Shown here in pieces: positions 9,150 through 18,460 of a stretch of DNA of 64,000 bases. Under the pieces are notes generated by a model. It was not told the origin of the DNA, ran no database searches, and worked only from the letters and a program-made list of their open reading frames with translations. Both the position numbers and the translations under genes were made by a program. Origin of the DNA: Pedobacter glucosidilyticus DSM 23534 (GTDB taxonomy: Bacteria > Bacteroidota > Bacteroidia > Sphingobacteriales > Sphingobacteriaceae); assembly GCF_000425145.1 (NCBI RefSeq), contig NZ_KE384314.1, forward strand, positions 1 to 64,000, written 5' to 3'. Position 1 is the first letter of the stretch, and each line of letters begins with the position of its first letter.

Positions 9150-11633
9150 ATGAATTGGTTTAAGAAGAATGGTATACACTTGGCTGTTATAGGTGTATTC
9201 GTAATTTTATGTTTTGTCTATTTCACACCCGCTTTTCAAGGTAAAATACTAGTACAAAATGATGTTTCGCAAGCAAAAGCTATGCAAATGGAAATCATGA
9301 AGTACAAAGAAATAGATGGTAAAGCACCATTATGGACAAATAGTATGTTTGGAGGAATGCCATCTTACCAAATTTGGGCTACCTATCCTAAAAATATTAC
9401 GACCTATATCATGACAAGCTATAGAGCCTTGTTTCCAAACCCGGTAGATATGGCTATGCTATACATGCTGGGTGCTTATTTTCTTTTTAGTGTTTTATTA
9501 GCACTATATAATGAAAAACAAAAAAATCTAAATGTATACCTTGCTGTAATAGGTGCATTGGCTTTTACATTCTCCTCCTATAATTTCATCATCCTAGAAG
9601 CCGGACATGGCAATAAAGCTTTAGCCATAGGTTTTTTTGGGCCGGTTTTAGCCAGTATTTTGTTAACCTTAAGGGGTAAATATCTAATAGGTGCTGCCTT
9701 AACTGCCTTATTTTTAGCCTTAGAAATTAGGGTTAATCATATCCAAATGACTTACTACTTGTTCTTAGCTTTGCTAATTTTAGTAGGGATAGAATTTTAT
9801 CATGCTTATAAGCAAAAGCTTACTAAAGATTTCTTCAAATCTATTAGTTATTTAACTGGTGCTGTAATTATTGCTTTGGTTATCAATGCCAGCATGTTAT
9901 GGACTACCTATGAGTATGGCCAATTATCAATCAGAGGAAAATCTAATTTAACCAGTACAAATACACCTGCAAACACAGGTTTAGATAAAGAGTATGCTTA
10001 CCAATGGAGCCAAGGAGTTGGAGAGTCTATTACTTTCTTAATTCCTAATGCTTACGGAGGCGGTTCAGCATCATTATTAGATGAAAAATCTGAGGTGGTA
10101 AAAAACTTAACTTCAAAAGGGATAGATATCAATCAATCTTTAGACTTTGCAAGACAATTACCAAGCTATTGGGGACCAAAACCATTCACCTCAGGTCCGT
10201 GGTATTTTGGTGCTTTTGTATTTTTCTTATTTGTTTTAGGATTATTTATTGTTAAAAGTCGTTTAAAATGGTGGTTATTAGGCGCAACTTTATTAAGCTT
10301 GTTCTTATCCTTTGGAAAAAATTTCAGCCTTATTTCTGATTTATTTTTTGATTATTTCCCGCTATACAACAAGTTTAGAGCGGTAGAATCTACCTTAGTT
10401 ATCGCCTCTTTATGTATTCCTATTTTAGCTATTTTGGCTTTCGCCGAGATTTTAAAAGCAGATAAAGACCAGAAAACAATCTTAAATGCTCTAAAAAAGA
10501 CCAGCTATATCCTAGGTGGAATAGTAATTGTTTTGCTAGCTGTACCAACTATATTGTTCAGCTTTAAAGCGGATAATCATCAGGATTTTATTAACCAATT
10601 AAACCAGGTAACTGGCGACATGTCTTTTGCCAACAGCATTGCACAATCTTTAGTAGAAGATAGGATAAGCTTGTTTAAAGCCGATGCTTTAAGAACTTTA
10701 ATTTTTATCGCAATAGGTGCAGGTATTTTATGGGCAATCATCAGTAAAAAAATTAATACTACTTTAGGTACATTGGCCATTGGAGTTTTAATTGTTACAG
10801 ATTTATGGGCCGTTGATAAGCGTTACCTTAATAACGAAAACTTTGTTACTAAAGCAGTTATTGATCAACAATTTAAAACCAGAGAGGTAGATGAGTTTAT
10901 ATTACGTGACCAAGACCCTCATTATAGGGTTTTAGATTTAACCATACCAACTTTTTCTAGTGCTAATGCTTCTTATTTCCATAAAACAGTGGGCGGCTAC
11001 CACGCAGCTAAGCTTAAAAGATTTCAAGAAGTTGTTGAAAAGCAATTTACCGGTAGCATGAATCAAGATGTTTTAGACATGCTGAATGCTAAATACTTTA
11101 TTACACCTGGTAAAGATGGGCAAAACACTTCTATGCAGGTAAATAGCACTGCTTGTGGTAATGCTTGGTTTGTAGATAAGGTACAATTTGTAAAAAATAA
11201 CGATGAAGAGATGGTAGCCATCAGCTCTTTTGACCCTAAAAAAGAGGCTATCATTCATGATGAATTTAAGACACAACTAGATGATAAAAATTTAGGTACC
11301 AGCTTTAACGGCAAAATTAATTTAACAAGCTATCATCCAGACCATCTTAAATACGAATATTCTATTGGCAAAAGTGCATTAGCTGTTTTTTCAGAAATTT
11401 GGTATCCCAAAGGATGGAAATTATATATAGACGGTGAAGAAAAACCATATATAAGAGCCAATTATTTACTAAGAGCGGCCAAATTACCTGGCGGAAATCA
11501 TACTTTAGAATGGAAATTTGAACCAGAGTCTTATTATTTTGGAGAAAAAATTTCGTTAATTGGTTCTATACTATTATCTTTAATCCTAGCTTTTGCATTT
11601 TTTAAAGAGAGAATACAAAAGTTGAAAGCTTAA
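9150..11633 (+). CDS. YfhO-family polytopic membrane protein
   Basis: The start is taken at the ATG at 9150 (MNWFKKNGIH); the frame extends upstream to a TTG at 9108, which would overlap the predicted promoter. The 827-residue protein has about a dozen hydrophobic segments, a large extracytoplasmic domain (about 580-790) and one last transmembrane helix. The extracytoplasmic part ends with the FSEIWYPKGWKLYIDG and LPGGNHTLEWKF signature typical of the YfhO family. In Bacillus, YfhO is linked to glycosylation of lipoteichoic acid and has a GT-C-like fold. In Bacteroidota the role is undefined but probably concerns lipid-linked sugar transfer (inference). Neighbouring polysaccharide genes fit this. 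Confidence 0.85.
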   Translation: MNWFKKNGIHLAVIGVFVILCFVYFTPAFQGKILVQNDVSQAKAMQMEIMKYKEIDGKAPLWTNSMFGGMPSYQIWATYPKNITTYIMTSYRALFPNPVDMAMLYMLGAYFLFSVLLALYNEKQKNLNVYLAVIGALAFTFSSYNFIILEAGHGNKALAIGFFGPVLASILLTLRGKYLIGAALTALFLALEIRVNHIQMTYYLFLALLILVGIEFYHAYKQKLTKDFFKSISYLTGAVIIALVINASMLWTTYEYGQLSIRGKSNLTSTNTPANTGLDKEYAYQWSQGVGESITFLIPNAYGGGSASLLDEKSEVVKNLTSKGIDINQSLDFARQLPSYWGPKPFTSGPWYFGAFVFFLFVLGLFIVKSRLKWWLLGATLLSLFLSFGKNFSLISDLFFDYFPLYNKFRAVESTLVIASLCIPILAILAFAEILKADKDQKTILNALKKTSYILGGIVIVLLAVPTILFSFKADNHQDFINQLNQVTGDMSFANSIAQSLVEDRISLFKADALRTLIFIAIGAGILWAIISKKINTTLGTLAIGVLIVTDLWAVDKRYLNNENFVTKAVIDQQFKTREVDEFILRDQDPHYRVLDLTIPTFSSANASYFHKTVGGYHAAKLKRFQEVVEKQFTGSMNQDVLDMLNAKYFITPGKDGQNTSMQVNSTACGNAWFVDKVQFVKNNDEEMVAISSFDPKKEAIIHDEFKTQLDDKNLGTSFNGKINLTSYHPDHLKYEYSIGKSALAVFSEIWYPKGWKLYIDGEEKPYIRANYLLRAAKLPGGNHTLEWKFEPESYYFGEKISLIGSILLSLILAFAFFKERIQKLKA

Positions 11634-11653
11634 ACCAACCAGTAAAAACCTAA

Positions 11654-11680
11654 AATCCCGATGCTAACCACATCGGGATT
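11654..11680. terminator. Bidirectional terminator between convergent genes
   Basis: The 10-bp stem AATCCCGATG / CATCGGGATT has a 7-nt loop. It lies between the stops of the plus-strand YfhO gene and the minus-strand glycosyltransferase gene. T-rich tracts follow on both strands (GTTGTTT on plus, TTTAGGTTTTT on minus), so it can serve both transcripts. Confidence 0.85.
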
Positions 11681-11703
11681 GTTGTTTACAGACGTTTTAT
11701 AAA

Positions 11704-12438
11704 CTATTTTTTGAGTATTGCTTTTATCGTAATAATGAGGTGGTTAAAAATATTAGGCCAAAAACCGTAATATTTTTGAAGAATAAGGTAACGCTCTTTT
11801 AAACTTTCTCTTTGCCTTTGTTTAGAGGCTCCGCCTTCTAAAAATTTAGCTACATACATTTGGGTGTTTATAATATGCTTAGCCTTTTTAGCAATTTTTA
11901 AAATCCAGTTTATATCTCCGCTTAAGCGATATTGCAAATCATAAGGCTGGGCTAATGCTCTTTTCACGTAAATAGCTTGATGACCAACATTCATTCCGTA
12001 TTTAAAACTTTTCCATGAGAAATGCTCTGGTATAAGATGTTTCCGTGGACCTAAACTTTCTAATTTCTCATTAATACGCAGTGTTTCTCCGTAATAGATA
12101 TCAGCACCATCAGCGCAAGCGAAAACTTTTTCTACAGTATCTAAAGCATATATTTCATCGCCAGAGTTCATAAAAAGAACATAATCTCCAGTGGCAATAG
12201 CCAAACCTTTATTCATAGCATCGTAAATGCCTTTATCTGGTTCAGAACTAAAATAAAACAAGCTATCTTGATATTTTTTAATCACATCAACCGTTCCGTC
12301 TGTAGAAGCACCATCAATTATAATGTATTGGATATAAGGATAAGTTTGATGTAAAACAGAAAGCATAGTCCTCTCTATATGCTTTGCATCATTAAAAACT
12401 ATAGTAATAACTGATAAAAGAGGTTTTTTCTTTTGCAT
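11704..12438 (-). CDS. Family 2 glycosyltransferase
   Basis: The 244-residue protein shows the GT2 GT-A fold: the N-terminal strand LSVITIVFND, the nucleotide-binding IIIDGASTDGT, GIYDAMNKGLAIATGDYV and a DxD-like NSGDEI motif. It most resembles WcaA-type glycosyltransferases that add sugars to surface polysaccharides on the cytoplasmic face. There is no transmembrane anchor. It is transcribed away from the following polysaccharide genes; the 66 bp to the chosen start at 12505 must hold both promoters. Sugar specificity cannot be read from the sequence. Confidence 0.88.
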   Translation of the reverse strand: MQKKKPLLSVITIVFNDAKHIERTMLSVLHQTYPYIQYIIIDGASTDGTVDVIKKYQDSLFYFSSEPDKGIYDAMNKGLAIATGDYVLFMNSGDEIYALDTVEKVFACADGADIYYGETLRINEKLESLGPRKHLIPEHFSWKSFKYGMNVGHQAIYVKRALAQPYDLQYRLSGDINWILKIAKKAKHIINTQMYVAKFLEGGASKQRQRESLKERYLILQKYYGFWPNIFNHLIITIKAILKK

Positions 12439-12490
12439 AACCTATTTTTAGTAGCTTTTGATTAGCTGCGGAAAGCTAATTAAATATTTT

Positions 12491-12498
12491 TAAATTTG
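12491..12498 (+). promoter_or_regulatory. Possible -7 box immediately before the LGNGPSL protein gene
   Basis: TAAATTTG is an exact match to TAnnTTTG, only 6 bp before the ATG at 12505. If it is used, the transcript would be essentially leaderless. No TTG lies at the usual -33 spacing, so this may be chance in AT-rich DNA. Confidence 0.3.
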
Positions 12499-12504
12499 TG
12501 CTTG

Positions 12505-13380
12505 ATGCAACAATTAGAAAAAATTTATAAATCCTTTCATTGGTTTTTCTCCAATCTGATCAATACATTTTTTTCTTTTTGTAAAATATTCCTTATTTCT
12601 GGTTTTAATCAAAAAATACATAAAACCACTTCCCATCATACCTGTATTATTCTAGGTAACGGTCCATCACTTTCAAATTCATTAAAAGAATATCAAAATC
12701 ATTTAACTAAGTATCCGTTAGTTTGTGTAAATCTTTTTGCACTAACATCAGAGTATGAACAGCTAAAACCTGCCTACTATGTGATGCATGACCCTGCATT
12801 ATGGAAAACCGAATTACCTTTACCACAAAAAGTTTTTGCTGCTATAAAAGAAAAAACAAATTGGCCTATTACCTTATTTTTCCCTTATAGAGCTCGGAAA
12901 TCGGCTTTTGTACAAGCGTTAAACTCAGAATATGTAAAAGTGGTATATTATAATTACACCATTTTTAAAGGTTTTGATGCTATTGCTTATTACTTATTTA
13001 AGCGACAATTGGCCATGCCGCAAAGCCAAAATGTTTTGGTAGCATCCTTATTCCTAACCATTAATTTAAAATATAAAGAGATTTATTTTATAGGTGCCGA
13101 CCATACTTGGCATGAAAACTTAATTGTTAATGATGAAAATATACTTTGCTTAAAAAATGTTCATTTTTATAGCGAGGGTGAGCAAGTTTCTTATAAACCA
13201 TTTTACAAAGGTTTGAACACGCAAGAAACCTTTAAAGTATCAGAGATTTTTGAAAACTGGACAAAGGTTTTTAAAGGTTACGAGCATATCAAAAATTACG
13301 CAAAATACTGCGATACAACTATATATAATGCCAGCCATGTTTCTTTTATAGACGCATTTGAAAGAAAAAAAATATCATAA
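12505..13380 (+). CDS. LGNGPSL-motif protein of a polysaccharide cluster, possible MptE-like/DUF115-type or sialyltransferase-like enzyme
   Basis: The start is placed at the ATG at 12505; an in-frame TTG 9 bp upstream is less likely. The 291-residue protein has no signal peptide. The motif ILGNGPSLSNSL near residue 50 is followed by PLVCVNLFA, YYVMHDPALW and YFIGADHTWHEN. This pattern occurs in the 6-hydroxymethylpterin-pyrophosphokinase MptE-like/DUF115 group and resembles GT42-type sialyltransferase Rossmann cores. I cannot assign a reaction. The stop overlaps the ATG of the next gene by one base (TAATG), so translation is probably coupled to the acyltransferase. A nucleotide-sugar-using modification enzyme is a reasonable guess. 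Confidence 0.6.
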   Translation: MQQLEKIYKSFHWFFSNLINTFFSFCKIFLISGFNQKIHKTTSHHTCIILGNGPSLSNSLKEYQNHLTKYPLVCVNLFALTSEYEQLKPAYYVMHDPALWKTELPLPQKVFAAIKEKTNWPITLFFPYRARKSAFVQALNSEYVKVVYYNYTIFKGFDAIAYYLFKRQLAMPQSQNVLVASLFLTINLKYKEIYFIGADHTWHENLIVNDENILCLKNVHFYSEGEQVSYKPFYKGLNTQETFKVSEIFENWTKVFKGYEHIKNYAKYCDTTIYNASHVSFIDAFERKKIS

Positions 13381-14057
13381 TGGAAACATTGTTATTAAAC
13401 CCAATATCGCTTTGGCTAAGATGGCTTTTTACCAAAGCTGTTTACCTTTTTAAAAACAGAGGTAAGCATCTTAAAATAGAATATATGGTAGAGCTTAGTG
13501 GTTGTACTTTTGGTTATTATAACACTATATATAAGTATACCAGACTTAGAAATACAAGTATAGATAGTTTCAGCTATGTGGCTCGTAATACTTTGGTACA
13601 ACATGCTAAGATTGGTAAATTTTGCTGTATTGGCCCTCATGTAAGTATAGGCTTAGGTGCGCATCCAAGTTCTCAATATGTATCTAGTCATCCTTTATTT
13701 TATTCCACCATTGGTCAAGCATCTGGTTTAACACTGGTAGAAAAAGAACTTTTTCAAGAATATCAAGAAACGATTATAGAAAACGATGTTTGGATAGGTG
13801 CACAAGTCATTATTAAATCGGGTGTTAAAATAGGAAATGGGGCAATTATAGCTTCGGGTGCTGTAGTTACCAAAGACGTTGAACCTTATAGTATTGTTGG
13901 TGGTGTACCGGCAAAATTCATAAAATATAGATTTGCTCAAGAGCAAATAAACTTTCTACAGAAATTTAAATGGTGGGAGCAAAATTTAGATTGGCTAAAA
14001 GAACATAAAGATTTATTTCTTGATGTGGATTTACTGATGAAAAAATTTAATCGTTAA
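13380..14057 (+). CDS. Hexapeptide-repeat O-acetyltransferase (CatB/XAT-like)
   Basis: The 225-residue protein carries left-handed beta-helix hexapeptide repeats, with VARNTLVQHAKIGKFCCIGP near the middle and NDVWIGAQVIIKSGVKIGNG toward the end, then GAVVTKDVEPYSIVGGVPAK. These are diagnostic of the xenobiotic/CatB-like acetyltransferase family. The conserved His lies in LGAHPSS. Such enzymes use acetyl-CoA to acetylate sugars in surface polysaccharide pathways. It is translationally coupled to the upstream gene through a one-base overlap and precedes a flippase gene by 4 bp. Confidence 0.88.
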   Translation: METLLLNPISLWLRWLFTKAVYLFKNRGKHLKIEYMVELSGCTFGYYNTIYKYTRLRNTSIDSFSYVARNTLVQHAKIGKFCCIGPHVSIGLGAHPSSQYVSSHPLFYSTIGQASGLTLVEKELFQEYQETIIENDVWIGAQVIIKSGVKIGNGAIIASGAVVTKDVEPYSIVGGVPAKFIKYRFAQEQINFLQKFKWWEQNLDWLKEHKDLFLDVDLLMKKFNR

Positions 14058-14061
14058 TAGC

Positions 14062-15564
14062 TTGGATAAAAAGGAATCTTATAAAACAGGCACCATTGGC
14101 TCGCAAACCATAAAAGGAAGCATTTATTCTTATTTAGGAATCATCATTGGCTTTTTTAGTGTTACTGTTTTACGTTCTCACGGATTGGGGCCAGAAGAAA
14201 ACGGGATATTAGATTTAATTCTGTCTTTCACCATGATTTTGGCTCAATTGGGTTCTCTAGGCTTTTTCAATGCCAGTATCAGATGCTTTCCCTATTTTAG
14301 AGACGAAACAAGAAACCATAACGGTTTTATGTTTTTATTACTAGCAATACCTTTTTTGGGGCTTTTACTTTTCATGCTACTTTTTTACTTAGGTAAATCT
14401 ATATTACCTGTAGAAAGTAATTTCACTACACTTTTTCAAGATTATACGCCTGTTATACTGGTACTCACTTTAGGTACGGTTCTATTTAATGCCTTAGATA
14501 CTTTTAACAGAACAGCTTTATTAGATGCAGTTACAGGCTCAACACTTAAAGAATTTGTACAAAAACTTACGGTAGCCATAGCCATGGGTTTGATGCTTTA
14601 TTTTACCTTACCTTTTCCATTATTTCTATGGATTTGGGTATTAGCAAATCTCATCCCAACTGTATGGATATTTATCAAATTATACCGAAAAAGAGCTTTT
14701 AACCTTAAACCCGATTTTGCTTTCTTAAATCCAGAAATGGTTAAAATGCTGAGCAGTGTAAGTTTATTTGCTGTGCTTACAGGTTTCACCACCATGATTA
14801 TCCAATACATTGATAAAATCATGATTAATGAGATGATTAATACTTCCTTAACAGGGATATATAGTATCACCGCATTTTTTGGTACTGTAGTATTAATGCC
14901 TTCACGTATCATGTACAGAATTGGTGGCATCATCATAGCAGAGAAATGGAAGGTTCATGATATAGAAGGGATAAAATCTGTATACAAGAAAAGTTGTATC
15001 AATCAGCTTTTAATTGCCATGTTGATATTTATTGGCATTTGGGCCAATATTGATAACGTATTTGAAATGATTCCTAAAGAATACGAGGCCGGTAAATATG
15101 TGATTTTATTCATCAGCCTTTCTGGCTTAATAGAAATGGCAACCGGCTTTAACGGTGTTATCATTGCCACTTCTAAATATTATAAGTACGATACGTATTT
15201 CTTTTTAGCACTTATTTTCATCACCATAGCTACCAATTATATGTTTATCCCTATTTGGGGGATAACGGGTTCTGCTATGGCTACAGCTTTGGCTACGCTA
15301 TTATTTAATTTCTTCAGATACCTTTTCTTGGTTATGAAGTTTAAGATGCAACCTATGGGTTTAAATAACCTTTTCATACTGATGATAGGCTTGTTTACCC
15401 TCTTCATCATTGGTTATTTACCAAAACAATCTTTTTTTGTTTGGGATATTATCTTACGCTCGGGCATCATCACTCTAGTATATGTAAGCAGCATTTATGT
15501 TCTTAAACTAGCTCCAGAAATGAATACCATCATTGATAAATATAAAACCAAATTATTAAGCTAG
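14062..15564 (+). CDS. Oligosaccharide flippase (PST/MOP superfamily)
   Basis: This 500-residue integral membrane protein has about fourteen hydrophobic segments and the Wzx-like N-terminal pattern (GSIYSYLGIIIGFFSV, then LGPEENGILDL). It probably flips lipid-linked oligosaccharide or a related polymer across the inner membrane. The best start is an unusual TTG at 14062 (DKKESYKTG follows); no ATG lies in the first 40 codons, so translation from TTG is likely. It ends the four-gene polysaccharide group and converges with the aminotransferase gene, 8 bp apart. Confidence 0.87.
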   Translation: MDKKESYKTGTIGSQTIKGSIYSYLGIIIGFFSVTVLRSHGLGPEENGILDLILSFTMILAQLGSLGFFNASIRCFPYFRDETRNHNGFMFLLLAIPFLGLLLFMLLFYLGKSILPVESNFTTLFQDYTPVILVLTLGTVLFNALDTFNRTALLDAVTGSTLKEFVQKLTVAIAMGLMLYFTLPFPLFLWIWVLANLIPTVWIFIKLYRKRAFNLKPDFAFLNPEMVKMLSSVSLFAVLTGFTTMIIQYIDKIMINEMINTSLTGIYSITAFFGTVVLMPSRIMYRIGGIIIAEKWKVHDIEGIKSVYKKSCINQLLIAMLIFIGIWANIDNVFEMIPKEYEAGKYVILFISLSGLIEMATGFNGVIIATSKYYKYDTYFFLALIFITIATNYMFIPIWGITGSAMATALATLLFNFFRYLFLVMKFKMQPMGLNNLFILMIGLFTLFIIGYLPKQSFFVWDIILRSGIITLVYVSSIYVLKLAPEMNTIIDKYKTKLLS

Positions 15565-15572
15565 AACACGGC

Positions 15573-16829
15573 TTATTTTAACTTAGCCAATGCTTCTTTC
15601 AACTGTGGAATTTTAGCTGCAATTTCATCGGCAGAACAAGCGCCTACAGATGCTCTATACCAACACATATCATCGGTACCGAAAGCAGAAAAAGGCACCA
15701 AAGCAATATTAGCTTCTTTTATCAAGTAAAAATTTAAATCTATGGATGATTTTAAGACCTCTCCTTCTGGGGTGCTTTTGCCTAAATAATCAATTTTTAG
15801 GGTAAGGTAGATAGCACCCATAGGTTCAATAGCATCTACTGCAAAACCTTCGTTTTTTAAGGCATTAATACCTTTATAAAGTGTATCTAAACTATTTTGT
15901 ATGCGGGTTTTAAAATCTCCTAAATAAGTATCAACAGCTAAAGTATCTTTTAAATACTTGACCATAGCTACTTGCTCTGCCTTTGGTGCCCAAGCACCCA
16001 TGTGGCCTACAATAGCTTTCATTTTATCAATAATTTCTGCCGGACCAAAGCCCCAGCCTACCCTCACACCCGTTGCTGCAAAACATTTTGAGCTACCATC
16101 AATAAAAACGGTATAATCTCTTAATTCTGGAAATAAAGTTACCGGGTCTATATGTTGGTGTTCGCCAAAAGTTAATTGAGAATATATTTGATCATAAAGG
16201 ATGTATAATGGTTTTTCTCCTGCAGCTCTACTTTTATTTTCTGCAATCACCAATTCGCAAATCTCTCTGAGCCCTTGTTCAGAAAACATGGTACCCGTTG
16301 GGTTTAACGGAGAACATAAAGCCAATAAACTAGCACCTTTTAAATGTGATTTCAACTCGGCAGCAGTAGGCATAAAATTATTCTCAGGCTGGGTAACTAC
16401 ACTAATTCCATGAGCACCTAGTAAATGAACGTAATGGTTATTATTCCATGATGGAGCTGGGAAAACTACTTTATCTCCGGCATCAATCAAAGCTAAATAA
16501 GTAGCATAAATTAGCGGACGAGAGCCTCCAGAAATCAGAATTTCATTTTTTGCCGCGTAATCTAAACCCATTCTGCTTTTCAAGAAATCAGCAACGCTTT
16601 CTCTTAAAGTTAAAACACCATCAGCAGGTGGGTAATTCGTCTGAAAATCAGCGTAAGCGTCAACAATATTACTTTGTAGCTCAGCAGGGATAGGATATAA
16701 TTGAGCATCAAAATCACCGATAGTCAAATTAGCTATTTGTGCTCCTTTGGCCTTCATTTGGTTTACTTCGCCTGCTATTTTTATAATCTCTGACCCAATT
16801 AAGGTTTCTGCTAATACTGATACTTTCAT
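15573..16829 (-). CDS. PLP-dependent class I/II aminotransferase
   Basis: The 418-residue cytosolic fold-type I aminotransferase resembles aspartate aminotransferases. The PLP-binding Lys248 lies in FIDGSSKCFAATG. Asn176 in SPLNPTG, Asp213 in LYDQIY and Arg256 in GVRVGWG are the other cofactor-contacting residues. The substrate is unassigned; aspartate or another amino acid used in the adjacent arginine pathway is plausible. It is the last gene of the arginine run, 212 bp after argH, and that gap is filled by two 105-bp repeat units. Whether the transcript runs through is unclear. Confidence 0.85.
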   Translation of the reverse strand: MKVSVLAETLIGSEIIKIAGEVNQMKAKGAQIANLTIGDFDAQLYPIPAELQSNIVDAYADFQTNYPPADGVLTLRESVADFLKSRMGLDYAAKNEILISGGSRPLIYATYLALIDAGDKVVFPAPSWNNNHYVHLLGAHGISVVTQPENNFMPTAAELKSHLKGASLLALCSPLNPTGTMFSEQGLREICELVIAENKSRAAGEKPLYILYDQIYSQLTFGEHQHIDPVTLFPELRDYTVFIDGSSKCFAATGVRVGWGFGPAEIIDKMKAIVGHMGAWAPKAEQVAMVKYLKDTLAVDTYLGDFKTRIQNSLDTLYKGINALKNEGFAVDAIEPMGAIYLTLKIDYLGKSTPEGEVLKSSIDLNFYLIKEANIALVPFSAFGTDDMCWYRASVGACSADEIAAKIPQLKEALAKLK

Positions 16830-16839
16830 TGTTATTTTT

Positions 16840-17044
16840 GAATTACGATTGACGATTTTTGATTTTTCTTTGCGCTCTTTTCATTGCGCTCGTTTGTAAC
16901 GAGTGCTTAATATGGTTTAGCGATTCTATCGCACCTTTATTGTTGAATTACGATTGACGATTTTTGATTTTTCCTTGCACTCTTTTCCTTGCGCTCGTTT
17001 GTAACGAGTGCTTAATATGGCTTAGCGATTCTATCGCACCTTTA
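16840..17044. repeat. Two tandem 105-bp REP-like units
   Basis: Two near-identical units begin at 16840 and 16945 (period 105). Each contains two short palindromes: GCGCTCGTTTGTAACGAGTGC (16886-16906 and 16991-17011) with a CTCGTT/AACGAG stem, and GCGATTCTATCGC with a GCGAT/ATCGC stem. The second unit runs to the argH stop codon. Paired palindromes of this kind resemble REP/BIME elements mobilised by RAYT transposases; no transposase gene is present here. As RNA they could stabilise or attenuate the argH 3' end. Confidence 0.8.
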
Positions 17045-18373
17045 CTTCACTAATTTATCAACTGCCATTGCTATTTTATCAAACTTGAATTGTGCTTGTA
17101 AATCCTGCATCATGGCTTTAACTTCCGGTAAATTTAGGTTTCCGATACTTCCTTCGTGGGTATGATTAACGGTTCTATCGGTCTCAAAATTTCCTGCTTC
17201 GATATCTAAACCTACTTTTTTATAAGCTTCTCTAAATGGCATCCCGCCTAAAACCAAGTTGTTTACTACCTCAACGCTAAATAGATACGCATATTTGTCA
17301 TCTGCCAAGATATTATCCTTAATCTTGATATTTTTCAGCATCAGTTTTGCCATATCTAAGCAACTCATTAGGCTATTAAATGCCGGGAAAAGCGTTTCTT
17401 TAAGCAGTTGCATATCTCTGTGATAACCTGAGGGTAGATTGGTGGTTAACATCATGATTTGATTTGGCAAAGCTTGTAACTGGTTTGTACGACCTCTTAT
17501 TAACTCCCACACATCTGGATTTTTCTTGTGCGGCATAATGCTTGAACCGGTTGTTAATTCATCAGGGAAACTGATGAAACCAAAATTTTGGTTCATGAAT
17601 AAGCAAGCGTCCATAGCCATACGGTTTAGCGTTGCCGCGATGGAAGACATAGCCTGTGCAACCACTCTTTCGCTTTTACCACGTCCCATTTGCGCATAAA
17701 CCACGTTGTAATTTAGTGTATCAAAACCCAATAATTGGGTAGTTAAAGTACGGTTTAAAGGAAAAGATGAGCCATAACCTGCAGCAGAACCCAGAGGGTT
17801 TTTATTACTGATTTTAAAGGCTGCTAACATCAACTCCAAATCGTCTATCAGGCTTTCCGCATAAGCTCCAAACCATAAACCAAAAGACGATGGCATGGCA
17901 ATTTGAAGATGTGTATAACCGGGTAATAATTTATCTTGATGTTGCTCGGCAAGCTGGGTTAATAAATCAAACAGCTCTTTTGTAGAAAGCACCATTTCCT
18001 GAATTTGACTACGAAAAAACAGCTTTAAATCAACCAAAACTTGATCGTTTCTAGAACGTCCGCTATGGATTTTCTTTCCTGCATCACCCACTCTTTGGGT
18101 TAAAAGCATTTCTACCTGCGAGTGTACATCTTCTACACCATCTTCTATAGTGAAATTTCCATCAGCAATTTCTCTGTAAATATTTTTCAACTCACGTTGT
18201 ACTTTCTCTAAATCTTCTTTAGTCATTAAGCCAATACTTTCTAGCATTTGAGTATGTGCTAAAGAACCTAAAACATCAAAAGCAGCCAGATAAAGATCCA
18301 TTTCTCTATCCTGTCCAACCGTAAAAGTTTCTACCAGGTTATTTGTTGATGTATTTTTTTGCCACAATTTCAT
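17042..18373 (-). CDS. argH: Argininosuccinate lyase
   Basis: This enzyme cleaves argininosuccinate to arginine and fumarate, the last step of arginine synthesis. The 443-residue protein has the fumarate-lyase signature GSSIMPHKKNPD at 276-287, the SGRSRNDQV substrate loop at 104-112 and THLQIAMP near 154-161. Its length is typical of the family (about 440-460). It closes the biosynthetic order argG-argC-argD-argF'-argB-proC-argE-argH. The preceding gene in the transcript is a Fic protein rather than an arginine gene. Its stop abuts a REP-like tandem repeat. Confidence 0.97.
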   Translation of the reverse strand: MKLWQKNTSTNNLVETFTVGQDREMDLYLAAFDVLGSLAHTQMLESIGLMTKEDLEKVQRELKNIYREIADGNFTIEDGVEDVHSQVEMLLTQRVGDAGKKIHSGRSRNDQVLVDLKLFFRSQIQEMVLSTKELFDLLTQLAEQHQDKLLPGYTHLQIAMPSSFGLWFGAYAESLIDDLELMLAAFKISNKNPLGSAAGYGSSFPLNRTLTTQLLGFDTLNYNVVYAQMGRGKSERVVAQAMSSIAATLNRMAMDACLFMNQNFGFISFPDELTTGSSIMPHKKNPDVWELIRGRTNQLQALPNQIMMLTTNLPSGYHRDMQLLKETLFPAFNSLMSCLDMAKLMLKNIKIKDNILADDKYAYLFSVEVVNNLVLGGMPFREAYKKVGLDIEAGNFETDRTVNHTHEGSIGNLNLPEVKAMMQDLQAQFKFDKIAMAVDKLVK

Positions 18374-18380
18374 TTTTTGG

Positions 18381-18410
18381 AGTATTGAGTATTGAGTATT
18401 GAGTATTGAG
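18381..18410. repeat. Short tandem repeat of AGTATTG (just over four copies)
   Basis: The 7-bp unit AGTATTG is repeated four times plus two bases, between the argH start and the Fic downstream repeat. Related TATTGAGTATTGAG tracts occur near 28797-28812 and 37038-37050, so this belongs to a dispersed low-complexity family rather than being a lone slippage event. Confidence 0.8.
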
Positions 18411-18460
18411 ATTTTTAAATCATCATTTCTTCAAATTCAATACAAAGTGATATTATTTAT
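18411..18460. repeat. Left copy of a 50-bp direct repeat bounding the Fic gene
   Basis: This 50-bp segment matches 19854-19903 at 46 of 50 positions. It covers the last codons and stop of the Fic gene plus about 42 bp downstream. See the right copy and the finding on the Fic cassette. Confidence 0.85.
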
